DNA of 64,000 bases from Onchidella celtica (taxonomy: Eukaryota; Mollusca; Gastropoda; Systellommatophora; Onchidiidae): NCBI GenBank assembly GCA_963931925.1, contig OZ007579.1:49913619-49977618 (forward strand), written 5' to 3'. Positions within the stretch are counted from its first letter, which is position 1. Each line of letters opens with the position of its first letter. Shown piece after piece: positions 1 through 10,044 of this stretch. The position numbers and the translations under genes were made by a program. The notes under the pieces are model-generated. The model saw nothing but the letters and a program-made list of their open reading frames with translations. It ran no database searches and was not told the origin of the DNA.

Positions 1-270
1 AAGTGTTGAGTGTTACTTTCTTTGTTGTTATTTTTATATCATTGTACTTAGCAGCGTGATAGATAAGTTATTCAGTTACTTCATCGATTGTTTGATCGAT
101 TACTTTTCCTGTAAAAAAGAAAGGGGCGGGGGGGGGGGGTTGCATGGTGAGAGAACAGAGCAAGTTTATTACTCGCATAGGCCAAACCTTTAGCTCATAC
201 AGATAAAAAAAAAACCAATAATACTTTCGTAACTTTTGAATTTGTTATTGAGCAGCGAATAAAATAAAAA

Positions 271-543
271 TTGTCTTTATTTTGTTATAAATGTGTCAAC
301 AACATGTCGCCAGTGTATATTTCAGAACTTATAGAACTACATCGCCCTGCACGAGCATTAAGATCATCTACTGACAACCTTAGACTAAAAGTACCCGTAG
401 TGAACCTGAAAAGTTTTTGTGAAAGGGCTTTCGGCCATGATGGACCCAGGGTGTGGAATGAGATTCCTTTACATGTCCGCAGTTCGCAAGTATTGTCACA
501 GTTTAAAAGGGTGTTAAAATGTCATTTGTATGAGAAATTCTAG
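271..543 (+). pseudogene. C-terminal fragment of an L2/CR1-type LINE reverse transcriptase
   Basis: About 90 codons match the conserved tail that follows the RT domain in L2/CR1/Rex-like LINEs. The series is P-x-Y-I-S-E-L, then the R-A-L-R-S-S block, then RAFGHDGPRVWNEIPLHVRS and a final FKRVLKCHLYEKF. In the intact family this tail closes a roughly 900-residue endonuclease-RT protein. No RT core or endonuclease is readable upstream, so the copy is 5'-truncated, as is usual for LINEs. The stop is followed directly by a (TTA)n-rich 3' UTR and by the GCGCTATATAAATG tail at 712-796, which supports this strand and identity. The exact 5' limit of the insertion is not visible. Assignment to L2 rather than CR1 or Rex1 is tentative. 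Confidence 0.75.
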
Positions 544-560
544 ACTATGTAAAAGCTGTC

Positions 561-599
<39 letters not shown>

Positions 600-796
600 G
601 TGTGTATCAATGTGGGTTGTGTGTCTGAGCTTTTATAAGGGTGTTTCTGTATGCCCCTTTTATTTTAATTAAGTGTACCATGTTTGATTGTTTGTAATGT
701 ATTTTGACATGTTGCTTCTGTAAAGTGCATAGAGCATTTTTTGTAATGGATATGCGCTATATAAATGCCATCCATTATTATTATTATTATATGGAG
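544..796 (+). repeat. 3' UTR and (ATT)n tail of the L2/CR1-like LINE
   Basis: The segment follows the LINE stop codon. It holds a (TTA)n run at about 563-599 and ends with TGCGCTATATAAATGCCATCC plus (ATT)n. The GCGCTATATAAAT block is the recognition-like 3' end shared by L2-type LINEs and SINEs. Two further copies of this tail lie at 7990-8071 and 42771-42860; the latter also shares the preceding TTGACATGTTGCTTCTGTAAAG-type stretch. At about 797 it abuts the 3' end of the opposite-strand LINE. Confidence 0.7.
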
Positions 797-1110
797 TTTG
801 AGGTGTCCATAGGTAAAATAAAAGTGAGGTTAAAAATCTGACGGGCAAAGGCCCGTATTAAAAATTTAACGGCAAAGTCCCGTATTGCAACGTATATTAT
901 CTACATGAATTTTGTAAATAGGATAAAAGTCTGTGAAATCAACTTGTAGAGTTCGAGCTCTTCCAGAAATGGCAAGATGCGCTGCCGGTACAGGTCATCT
1001 GTACCATTTGGAAACGTTTACTCATTCAAATATATCTTATTGATAATTGGCAATTGCATGCACACATTCGGCTAGATCTTCACAACATCCCCCCACAATG
1101 GAAATAAAAT

Positions 1111-3963
1111 CTAATGTGTCCTTATGACCCAGACGAGTCTATTAAGGACAATTTCATCTCTCCGATTTTCTTGAGAGGCACGAGTCCACTGTCCAAGTTG
1201 ACTTTGAATAAAGTGTAGTATATTTGATATTTGCTCATCCCATCTCTCCTGCCACCTCGAGTTAATGAAGTTATTAATTGCAGGTTTTAAGTAACTTCGT
1301 GGTTCTTTCAGGTGTCCTGGCGGACGTATCAACGTTTCTTTGGCTAGGGTGTCTGCTGTTTCATTTCCCTTGATGCCAATGTGGCCAGGTACCCAACAAA
1401 GAACAGTTTCATGTTTCATGTTGGACAGTGTATGAAGACGTTGTAATAGGTTATTGATCTCATGAGTCTTCATATTTGAGCTTTTTAAAGCCTTGAGGTA
1501 GGGCAGCGAATCAGAAAAGATAATGAATCATAATGATTTGGAATCAGATTAAGATTTAAGGCCAAGTTGATTGCTTGAATTTCAGAGGTAAAGACAGAGG
1601 TTTTTGGAGTCGAGGCTGAGGCATTCGGTTTTGCCATCTGCACCTGAGAATGAGGCGGCTTCTATCCAGTCATGGCCTTTGGAGAGGTCTGTGTAAAAAG
1701 GCCAGCGATCAGGGCATTTGCTGATTACCTCTCTATATATTGCCTGTGAATTTCTGGCATGGGGTTGTTCTTGGGACATGCCGCGAGATCTAAAATAATA
1801 CTTGTTTTATGTGTTAGCTATGGTGGGATGGCAGGAAATGAGTCATTTTCTACCTCACATGGTCGGATTTCGGCCTTTGCCACCAAAACGAAACGAAAGG
1901 CAAAAATGAGAGGTGACACCTTGAAAATATTCAAAATTTTGAATGTATGTTTAATTGAAAACTACATTGTAAGCTGAATTGTCTGGATGAAAAGACAATT
2001 TTAATCCCTACTGAAGAGAGAGATTGTCTCTTCTATCGGACTGGGACGTTTCATTTTGCTCCACATACAGACTTTCGACTGGAGAGGTGCGGAAAGCACT
2101 CAGAGCAAGATGTAGCCCTCGGCAGTGCACAGGGCCTAGCGTTTTCAGGTATAACGGTTTAGCTGATCCATAGACCGTAGTCTAGTTTGGATCTGATCAA
2201 GGAGCTATAGAGATGTAGAATGGAGACTCGATCCGCACTCCAATGAGTTCCTCGGGAAGTTTATGGTATTTCGTATGAGGGATAAAAGTTAATTTTTTGT
2301 CGAATATATGTCTTAGAAATTTGGCCTCGCCCTTCACAGGGATTGGTTAATTCTTGTGAAGGAAGTGGTCCGAATATCTGTGAAATTTCCTTTTATTATT
2401 CAACTGAACGGCGACGGTTTTCTGTGAGGAAAACTCAAAGCCTTTTGAATCTGCCCACCTCTGGACGGTGTTGAGATGCAGTTTCCGCTCTTCTTCCACC
2501 TAACCAAGGGCCCCTGTAGCAGATGAGAAAGGAGCAGTCAAAAAAGCATTTTAGTAATTGAATTAATTTTAATATTAAATAGGGTGGGAGATAAAATAGA
2601 GCCCTGGGGTACTCCCTGTTCTTGATCAAATGGATCAGAGAGGGTGGAGTTCACCTTCACCTAGAAGGAACTAATATTAAGGAAATTAAGGAGAAAGACA
2701 TGCAGGTTGCCTCATAGTCCAATTCCGCTTCATCAGCTTGCAAATACAGCTATTGAGAGCTATGGGGCGATACTTTTTTGTGCTCCGAATGTTATTCTTT
2801 GCCTGGTTTTGGGATGGGAACAATGTTAGCCTTCCTCCGGACGTCCAGGTTTTTTTGAATATGTTTAGTAGACTGATGTGGTGGAAGGGGGGGGGGGCGG
2901 TAAATGTTTTAGAATTTTGTTATGTATCTGATCGGGGCCAGGTGCTGTGTGACTGACTTCGCTCAGACTGGATATCAGTTCTCCAGTTGTATAAGTTTCA
3001 CTGTAGGAAAGAGAATCTAAGGTTGAGAAATTAAGAGGCATTTTGTCATCTTTGATTTTGAAATTTTGGAAGGGGGCCGGTTTAGCCGCAAACGATGAAG
3101 CTAATTTGTTTGCGGCATCATTTTCCCCTTCCGTGAGAGAGCTGTCTTGCTTTTTCAGCTGTCCGATATCAGAGTTGGTAGCACAGCCTTTAATTTTTTT
3201 TATCGTTTTCCAAATGTTCTTAAGTGAGGTGCGTCTATTGATCTGGGATATAAAATTTCTCCACCAGTTCCTCTTGCTTTCCTTGATCATCCTACGGGCT
3301 TTGGTCATGCTCTGAGAATTTGGCTTGCCTTTTAATTCTCGGAAGGTTTTTTCACGGGCCTCAGTGACCAGCTTGCAGTCTTCCGTGAACCACGGTTTGT
3401 CTTGATATTGAACCGCAGAGGTCCTGGAGAAACTCCTGGAACTGCGCTAATGCGTCCATTTTGTTGGGACTACTTGGCCGCCTGCATTTTACGTCAAACT
3501 CTGTCCAATCGGCTCCGGCAAGGTTCCACCGGGTCGGCTGGACTGCTGGCTAAAGTTAGTTGGGGGTGAGACGGATCGGGATGTGGTCTGATCCATGAAG
3601 ATTGTTCGGGACAAACTACGAGCAATCTAAGGAGAGTGTCGGATGGATGAATGTGAGGTCTATTTTGGTTAGGCTGCTTGTAGATTGATGACTATAAGTT
3701 GGGGATTTGTCATTTAGAAGTAAAATGTTTGTCTCCGAAAGGAGCTTCTCCGCAACCTTACCTCAGGAATTGGCCATGGTGCTGCCCCAGACGGGGCTGT
3801 GTGTGTTCAAGTCTCCCATAATAATATATGGGGAAGGAGGTCGTTGGATGAGATTTGTAAGGTCAGTTTTAGAGAAAGGAATAGACGGTGGGAGGTATAT
3901 AGAGTATAGAGTGAAGGGTTTACTAACTGTGAGCCTTACAACTACAGCTTGGAAGTTGGTAGT
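1111..3963 (-). pseudogene. LINE ORF2 remainder: endonuclease, RT and RNase H, broken
   Basis: Reading down the minus strand, 3972-3763 gives the endonuclease core ending YIIMGDLNTHSPVWG (the GDFNAH motif). 3308-2865 gives the linker and the RT entry with TAPGPDQIHNKILKHLP. About 2627-2570 gives QGVPQGSILSPTLFNI. 1779-1582 gives the RNase H start (FYTDLSKGHDW). 1473-1111 gives its end (CWVPGHIGIKGNETADTLAK). These domains are in order and match I-type ORF2, but they sit in different frames with stops between them; the YADD region is not recognisable. The enzyme would have nicked the target and copied its own RNA. This copy cannot do so. Confidence 0.8.
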
Positions 3964-5431
3964 TGTCAACAAGTGGATTTACCACTTTACTAAAGTATAT
4001 GGTTCGACTGCAGTGAGAGGGACTAAATCACACTCGCAAACACACACAAGCAAGATACTAATTCAACGAGAGTAGTAACACTATGGGTCAGGCCTGCAGG
4101 GCCGCCACAATTTATTCTAGGGTTAAAAAGAATATAAAAACAAGTTATAGGTTTGTGAAATCTAGAGCAATTGCAAAACATGAATATGATAGAATTATAG
4201 ATTTAAATCCAACTTCTTACACGGATAACTCCCTGCTGCTGTTAATAATTCCCATCCACGTAGTTTAAGTGGATAACTGTTACAAGATCAATTCATCAGT
4301 AAGTTACAGATCTCACTGTCTAAGGACCTAAACTCTATGGTAATTATGGCAATACAATCTCAATATGAAGTAGATATCTAGATCTAAAGGGCCTGGCACT
4401 TAACTAGTTCCAAAAAGACACAATGCAATTCTAACAATTACTAAACTCTCCAAATAGATACACGTAAATTCCATTCACACAAACTTCACTCCAAACGTCC
4501 TATTATGGAAAATAATTCGTCCCAGGTGGCAGCTCTTGAAAGCACACGTCCTGTAACCCAGGTAGAACTCCTGGTGGACACATCTAGATCTAGTTGGTAA
4601 TCACAATCAACTAAGGAACGTATCATTGCTCCCAGTCAGTGCAATGACCCAAATAAATCCAATACAGGCATGAACAAGTTGTACTGGGACATGAGCTATC
4701 TTTCTCTTGCTTAGCTCCTTCGTCAAGTACAGTTTTAAGCATTGTTTGTCTACGAACGTTTCTGCTCTAGTGGAAAAGATCTAAAAGCACTGAAACACCT
4801 CACGATTAGGTTGCAACCATCGTATGTGTCTAAATAGTACTGATTTGAGGTCTTTATTTTAGGAGGTTCGCTGCCCTTGGCATTTACACCTCACTTTACT
4901 TGTTTTATTATTTCTTGTTCTGGCGGGGGGGGGGGGGGGGGGGAGATGATATGGATAAATGTTTAATCTATTAATTTCAATTTTGCCCGGGCAGCGGCCT
5001 TTCGGCCTGCTCTTTACGATTTCCAACTGCCAAGGTGTCTAAATAGTACTCCATCCGACGAGCTCTTTTATTTGGGGTCATTGCTTCAGCTAAATTCTTA
5101 CGCTGCCTCATTACTCATTGACCTGATTGGTCAGTTTATCTCCACTCTGCAACACGGCAACCAAGGCCAAGTAGGTTTCCAGAAATAGCCTTTAAATAAA
5201 ATTAAATCTGCCAATTTCATTGGTCAGATACTGCAGACGGCAGCTCTAACCCCCAATGCTCCAGACTAGGTCAACTGGCTAGACGTGACGCGTCTATCAA
5301 CAACAACACCCGTGGAGGTTCCCTTTCCAAAACTTTGGTTCACGAGGTCAGCTGAGTACGCGACGTCTCAACGAAACAAACAACTTTCTTGACCCACAAC
5401 TATATTTTGGGGACTAACTTAGCTTATGACA
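3964..5431 (+). mobile_element. Solo LTR inserted in the LINE endonuclease
   Basis: The 1468-bp block begins TGTCAAC and ends TTATGACA (TG...CA), and is flanked on both sides by GTAGT (3959-3963 and 5432-5436), a 5-bp target duplication typical of gypsy-type integrases. The LINE endonuclease reading frame breaks at one edge and resumes at the other, which independently fixes both boundaries. It holds no pol coding sequence, so it is a solo LTR left by LTR-LTR recombination. Its first ~120 bp resemble the segments at 44060 and, reversed, 29686, suggesting one LTR family ('X'). A G-run (about 4926-4942) and a SINE-like 3' tail (4985-5050) lie inside. Orientation is assigned only from similarity to the 44060 copy and could be reversed. 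Confidence 0.75.
4985..5050 (-). repeat. SINE 3'-end fragment inside the solo LTR
   Basis: On the minus strand this reads a CTTGGCAGTTGGAAATCG-type block followed by AAAGAGCAGGCCG and a GC-rich tail. The same block closes the tRNA-derived SINE at 33660-33921. Whether it is a separate truncated SINE or a shared 3' domain captured by the LTR is not clear. Confidence 0.5.
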
Positions 5432-5640
5432 GTAGTTAATTGGACAGGTGTGTGGATAATTTTCTTTTTTATTGAGATGGAAGTTCTTCTGTTTTTGCCC
5501 GTTGGGTATTGGTGGTAATTTTGTTTTATTTCGGGCAGACTGCAGCTGGCTGGTGTATAGACATCAGCTGCTGCAGTTCTGCTACATTTGCCTTAAGGCC
5601 TCTACAGTTCCATTGCATTAGTATATTATTTGGGCTAGTC
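5432..5640 (-). pseudogene. LINE ORF2 N-terminus (start of APE endonuclease)
   Basis: The minus strand from 5618 reads MQWNCRGLKANVAELQQLM followed by SIHQPAAVC. This is the canonical first motif of APE-type endonucleases in I/Jockey-like LINEs (the N of 'WNCRGL' is catalytic in the family). Just after it a stop appears and the next roughly 95 bases are degenerate, with part of the endonuclease missing. The frame meets the solo LTR at 5431 and resumes on the other side at 3963, which places the LTR insertion inside this domain. Confidence 0.75.
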
Positions 5641-5691
5641 AGTTAGATTTTCTTGGTGTTATTTGTGGGTTTCACCCCGATCCTTAGGTCG

Positions 5692-7001
5692 TTAAATATT
5701 TCCGTGGGGAGTTCTGGGGTGGGGGGGGGGGGAGATGGGGCAGTCTTTGGAGACGGAAAGGTGTGGGTCGGGGGGGGGGGGATCTTTGAAGGGAGAGAGG
5801 AATCGGGGAGGACTGGGGAGTCTGGAATGGTTGGGGGTGGGAATGGGGGTCTTTGGAGGGGGAGGTGTACGTTTGGACCAAGTGGTCGAAAGCAAGGATG
5901 CATCCTCGTCCTCCAGATTTGCTAGGGTCCAAACTTCTATGAACTTCCTGTTACTGAGAAACAATTACTAAGTTTTGTCTTATTGTTTCTGTTGGATTCA
6001 TTCTTTATTTCGTTCGTTTTCGTCTTCGTCACTGCAGCTTTTGACAGTGGAATTTGCTGTTGTGTCGCGTCTACTGCTGCACGATTGTGTTCTGGTGGAC
6101 TTTTTTGTTGCCGAGATTTTCTAAGGTGAAGATCTCAAGGCAGTAGCAAATATCACTGATAGTGCTGTTTTCGGTTGCATGGCAATGACTGTGTTTCTCC
6201 CCTGCGTAAAAGTACCTCTGTTTTAGCGCTTATACGCTTGAATGGCTGTCTCCTCCAGCCATTTCGGGCAGCTCTTGTCAAAGGCCGTATGGTTGTCTGG
6301 ACAATTTGGACATTTCGGCTTGGCTGTGCAAGCCGTGTCCTCTGTATGTTCTTTGCTGCCGCAATGGGTACAAAATGCCACCTAGACGTTGGTGCGAGGC
6401 TTTATTGTATCAAACATCAGGATGATAGAGTTGGTTTCAATCAGCTGTTCTCCTAGATGGATTTTAATACGCCGGGCTTTCGAGACTCCTTCGACGTTGT
6501 CTGCAATGTCTGCCTCACTTTCTCCGTCCACTTTACGGGTGAGAATGACGCCACCTGAACTGTTCAGTATTCTGTTTGGCTGAACATTGGCTGGCACACT
6601 GATGAACGATGTCAAATCAAGCAGGTTGAATGGGTGTTGTTTCTTGTTGCATTCCACCAGCATTTAGCCAGGTTTCATTTGATTAACCGATTTCGATTCT
6701 TTGCCGATGTTTTGCAGAGTTTTATGAATAACCAAGACGCTCAACTTTCTAAGCTTTATGTCATGGTCTTTGCTAGTGATCAAAGGTGACCAGGCCAATG
6801 GGACTGGTCTATTGCGCGCGCCGGAGGATCCATCTGCCCCTCTTGCCTCCGTCTTTTCAAGTCGGGACTTCGGGAAAGGTCGGAAGATGAGACAATTTCA
6901 TCACTGGGGCTCCCCACCCTCCACCGGGTCCAACAAGAAGACAGACTATGCCCAGATATCCAGAGATCTTGTGCCAGGGCTAATCCAGACACACTTCTCA
7001 C
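5692..7001 (-). pseudogene. LINE ORF1 (gag-like, CCHC zinc knuckles), broken
   Basis: The nucleic-acid-binding ORF1 protein of the I-type LINE can be followed across several frames. The start (7001-6780) contains a serine/arginine-rich stretch ending in a KRRRQEGQMD-like block. Then comes a KTLQNIGKESKSVNQMKPG segment, a stop, and MLVECNKKQHPFNLL, which resembles the usual 'sG.LLVEv....q...LL' RRM-like motif. At 6375-6245, in another frame, two knuckles are readable: C-T-H-C-x4-H-x5-C and C-P-N-C-x4-H-x6-C, followed by P-K-W-L-E-E. The C-terminus (5964-5692) is very proline-rich and mirrors the G-runs on the plus strand. At least one stop and two frame changes separate these blocks, so no protein can be made. 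Confidence 0.7.
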
Positions 7002-7569
7002 AGGTGTTCATCCTGCCAGGATTGGACCGGCTGTCGAATTGCAAAAGAATTCGGGCCTAACCTATTGAGTGGTATGAGCTATACCACCCTTCTGTCTTAG
7101 GTGAAGGCCCGTCAAAATGGCGCCTTGGTGGAGGTCCGCAGACGTGTCCACTTTAGCCACCGAAGTCCCATTCTTCCCCATTACTGGTGCCAACTCACGG
7201 TCAACAAGATGCCCACATTGTGGGGAGAGCTAGGGTTGTCCTATCGCTGCTAGGCCGGGAACCATTCGGCGGTGAAAGGAAAGACGAAATGGAAGTGCGA
7301 TAGAAGACAAAAGAGAGGAAAGGACGGACAAAGGGTGTCACCCAGGGGCTGTTCAGAGGTACCAGCCCCTAGTCATACCCCACCTTTTGTGGGGATGTGC
7401 CACCTGCAGGTGGGGGCAGTGGGCCTATTACAATGCCCTGACCCACGCGGGTTCCAGAGCCCCGTTAGTCGGAAGTTTCGGGTTGACCCGGGATGGTCTT
7501 CACCGTTAAAATAACGGCCCCTTGGGACAAGCCCACACTGTAGTTCGCACAGTCCCAGCATTCTCCTAC

Positions 7570-7989
7570 TTCGTACGTTAATATCACCCGTGGACGAGGG
7601 GTTGGATTTATGGGAGACTTTCGATATGGAAAACGTATCACAAAAGAAACAATAATTTCACAAAGTAAGGGCCAGAACTGAAAAATATGAGGCAGCAGAG
7701 GGCAGGTGAGGAATCATAAAATGATCTCACCACCATAATAGTATGGTCCCTGGCCCTTTTGTAATATCTCAGTAAACTCACCCACCGCACCTCCCACCCC
7801 GAAACCACCGATTTTTTCTGAAATATAACAGAAAGATCACCCCTGTCACAATCTCAGAGAAATTGAGAACCCCGATACATTTAAGAAACATCTTAAGAGC
7901 CATTTTTTCACTCCATAGAATCCAGATTGCTTGCAAAATATATTATGTGTATGTGTGTGTGTGTATGTGTCTTTAAATATCATTTGTAG
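7570..7989. other. Non-coding stretch, nothing recognised
   Basis: About 420 bp between the GC-rich 5' end of the I-type LINE and the next L2-type tail. I see no open frame with protein-like composition. The last part (7950-7989) holds a short GT-rich run. It may be the 3' UTR body of the LINE or SINE whose tail follows. Confidence 0.4.
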
Positions 7990-8071
7990 TAAATAAGTTC
8001 TGTAAAGCGCTTAGAGCCTGTGAAACAGGGTTAGGCGCTATATAAATGTCATTTATTATTATTATTATTAA
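7990..8071 (+). repeat. L2-type LINE/SINE 3' tail
   Basis: It reads TTCTGTAAAGCGCTTAGAGC, a short spacer, then GGCGCTATATAAATGTCATT and (ATT)n. This is the same 3'-end architecture as at 712-796 and 42771-42860. No coding part is attached, so it is either a severely 5'-truncated LINE or a SINE that borrowed the tail. Confidence 0.7.
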
Positions 8072-9426
8072 TTTAATTATCTCAACTCCCTCCCCAAATG
8101 ACTTCTTAAAAATGTTAACACTTCTGATTTTGATTTGTGTTCAACTTTTTCCGTCGACATAATTATGTTTCCAAGAAAAAGGGTAAATGGTAAATTAAAT
8201 TGTAAATGGGTAAATTACAAATGATTTCAACAAGTTGTGAAGTTAAGGAGGGGGTGGCACGTGTGTTTTATGTTTATTATTATTATTATTATTTCCTTTT
8301 TACAGCTCTGTTAATTAAGTAATGTTCAATCAGCGCCAATGTAGGCCAGTTAATTTGCTTGGCAGGCAGTAGGTTGTCAATGTCTGGTTCAGATTATGTG
8401 TGCATTTATGTGATAGAACTAAAATAGCATTATTCACAAGACTCGTAGTGGTGTAATGGTACAGTGAATGCGTCTAGTGGTGGCTCAGCAATCTGAAGGA
8501 ATTAAAACTTCAGAACGTAGTTCTCGCATGAAAAAAAAAAAATGCTGATTTTAATCCAAGAGACCTCGTGACCATTTTATATCTACAAAACATGTTTAAT
8601 GGTACAGTGAAAGCGTCTAGTAGTGAGAGATTTAAACTTCAGAACGTCGTCCAGGCATAAAAAAGATATGCTTATTTTAAATCCAATAGGGCTAATGACC
8701 ATCCACAAAACATGATTATATATAAAGGACATAATAATATATATGTCAAAATGAACAGAAACAAGATACATTGTGATACATTTGGCTTATGTGGTTCTGT
8801 TGCGTTGAGATGGAAAATTATAATCATGTCTAGAGGCCACAAGACCACCATTTAGTGATAACTATTCAGATATCCAGTTAACATCCAAGATTTAAGATAT
8901 CTGAAGTTTCGTTGCCTTTTCTTTTCTACTTTAAATCAAAATTATAACAACTGCAGCAAAAAAAGAGAACAGGAAATCTTGAACAATAAGATCTTCAACA
9001 ACGACAACAACAAATCTGTCAAAAACAACAAAATCATCAACAACATAACAAAAGCAGCAACAACATCAAGAACATCGACAAAAAAAACAGCCACAACTTC
9101 AACTGCAGCAAAAATAACAACGACATGAACAACACATTAAGGTAACAATGAGAACTACAGAAACCGACACAAGAGCTACAACAAGTACAATAACTACAAC
9201 TGCTACAACAATAACAACAACAACTACAACAACAACAATATCAACTGGTAACGAGCGAGGCGGACATTTAATGTTACGATTTTAACATAACATTTGTATT
9301 TAGTTTCTAGTCTACACCCACACACACTCACACAACACACACACACACACGCATTCACTAGGAAAGAGAAAGAGAAAGGAAAAAAACATTAAACAAAATA
9401 TTTTCACTGATATTTCGTTCAGGACA
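8072..9426. other. Intergenic; degenerate AAC-type and CA simple repeats
   Basis: Apart from the 8443-8713 duplication this stretch shows no gene. From about 8990 to 9250 it is a degenerate ACA/AAC trinucleotide array. A CA run lies at about 9310-9352 and a GAAAGA run at about 9361-9378. It forms the 3' flank of the peptide gene on the minus strand. Confidence 0.6.
8443..8713 (+). repeat. Diverged tandem duplication, unit about 130 bp
   Basis: Two adjacent segments (about 8443-8592 and 8595-8713) share, in order, 'AATGGTACAGTGAA.GCGTCTAGT', 'TTAAAACTTCAGAACGT', an A-rich stretch, 'TTTTAAATCCAA.AG' and 'ATCCACAAAACATG'. The first also has a short hairpin (CTGAAG...CTTCAG). There is no open frame and no RNA-gene structure. 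Confidence 0.55.
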
Positions 9427-9432
9427 TTTATT
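9427..9432 (-). terminator. Poly(A) signal AATAAA of the peptide gene
   Basis: TTTATT on + is AATAAA on the minus strand, about 70 bp beyond the TAA stop at 9502-9504. This is the expected position for a short 3' UTR. The match is only a hexamer, so support comes mainly from its placement. Confidence 0.5.
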
Positions 9433-9501
9433 AAATTATTGATGAACTGGCCAAACGTCTGTTATCGGATACATTCTCGTTATAACATTCTTTAAAAGAT
9501 T

Positions 9502-9741
9502 TTACCCCAAAATGCCAGATATAATCGCCGAAATTATTTTCTTCCCAATTTTATTCTTCTTTTTACCATGGCGCCGTTTGGCATACAGCGCTTCTCTCTC
9601 AGTCAGACCATTGCCAATATTTGCTGCATCACGAGTTTCGTAAGGATCATCAAATCGGCGCTCTTGGTCGGGAACCGGGCCGCCTGAGACCTGCACCATC
9701 ACACATGCTACAAGTATAGCCAACAGGATCAGATTTTTCAT
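9502..9741 (-). CDS. Secreted cationic amphipathic peptide precursor (79 aa)
   Basis: The frame encodes a three-part prepropeptide. Residues 1 to about 20 are a signal peptide (K at position 3, then a hydrophobic core, small residues before the cut). Residues 21-54 are an acidic propeptide rich in D/E. Residues 55-57 are a KRR processing site, and 58-79 a 22-residue mature peptide with six lysines, one histidine and no acid. Its second half (IGKKIISAIISGIL) has an isoleucine/lysine pattern of an amphipathic helix, and the final Gly could donate a C-terminal amide. This layout is typical of linear antimicrobial or cytolytic peptides secreted by glands or haemocytes. The start is chosen because it begins the signal peptide and follows ACAAA. 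No family member is recognised by sequence; a regulatory neuropeptide is possible but less likely given the amphipathic helix. Confidence 0.65.
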   Translation of the reverse strand: MKNLILLAILVACVMVQVSGGPVPDQERRFDDPYETRDAANIGNGLTEREALYAKRRHGKKKNKIGKKIISAIISGILG

Positions 9742-9755
9742 TTTGTTTTTCTCAC

Positions 9756-9775
9756 TCTGTGGATGACAAACAACG
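9756..9775 (-). other. Putative 3' splice site just upstream of the peptide start codon
   Basis: On the minus strand a T-rich run, TTGTTTGTCATCCACAG, ends 15 nt before the ATG. This fits an intron in the 5' UTR of the peptide gene, common in small secreted-peptide genes. No matching donor was identified. Confidence 0.4.
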
Positions 9776-10044
9776 ATATGACCAGGGGATGGTTTGTGTT
9801 GTCATGGAGGTTCAAATTTCTGCCGGACAAAATTAGAACTTTGTCTAGTTCCCTCGGTTTGACGTGTTTTACTTTCCTTTACATTGCAATGAAGCTTTAG
9901 TAGAGACGAGTTTGTCGTGAAATAAGCTTTCATCATTCAAATAGTTCACAACAATTAACAGGTCAATTAACTGTTAAAATTTGACTGGACAAAAAAATAA
10001 AGTTTTGTCTTATCGGTTTTGTTTCTGATTTCATTGTTCTTTTT

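Larger units (their letters stand above)
800..7560 (-). mobile_element. Decayed I-type LINE (ORF1 + EN-RT-RNase H), split by a solo LTR
   Basis: On the minus strand the parts run in order: a GC-rich 5' region (about 7560-7000), a gag-like ORF1 (7001-5692), the ORF2 start (5616), an LTR insertion (5431-3964), then the rest of endonuclease, RT and RNase H down to 1111 and a short 3' UTR to about 800. APE endonuclease, RT and RNase H in one ORF2, preceded by a zinc-knuckle ORF1, is the layout of the I superfamily. Frameshifts and stops are scattered through both ORFs, so the copy is dead. The 5' and 3' limits are approximate. Without the LTR the element is about 5.3 kb, close to a full-length I-type LINE. 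Confidence 0.75.

Noticed and set aside
5643..5971. Glycine-rich (+) and proline-rich (-) small proteins
   Set aside because: They come from G-runs; on the minus strand the region is the proline-rich end of a decayed LINE ORF1.
8443..8500. tRNA gene or SINE head (GTAGTGGTGTAATGG resembles an A box)
   Set aside because: No B box or cloverleaf follows, and the segment is part of a worn tandem duplication.
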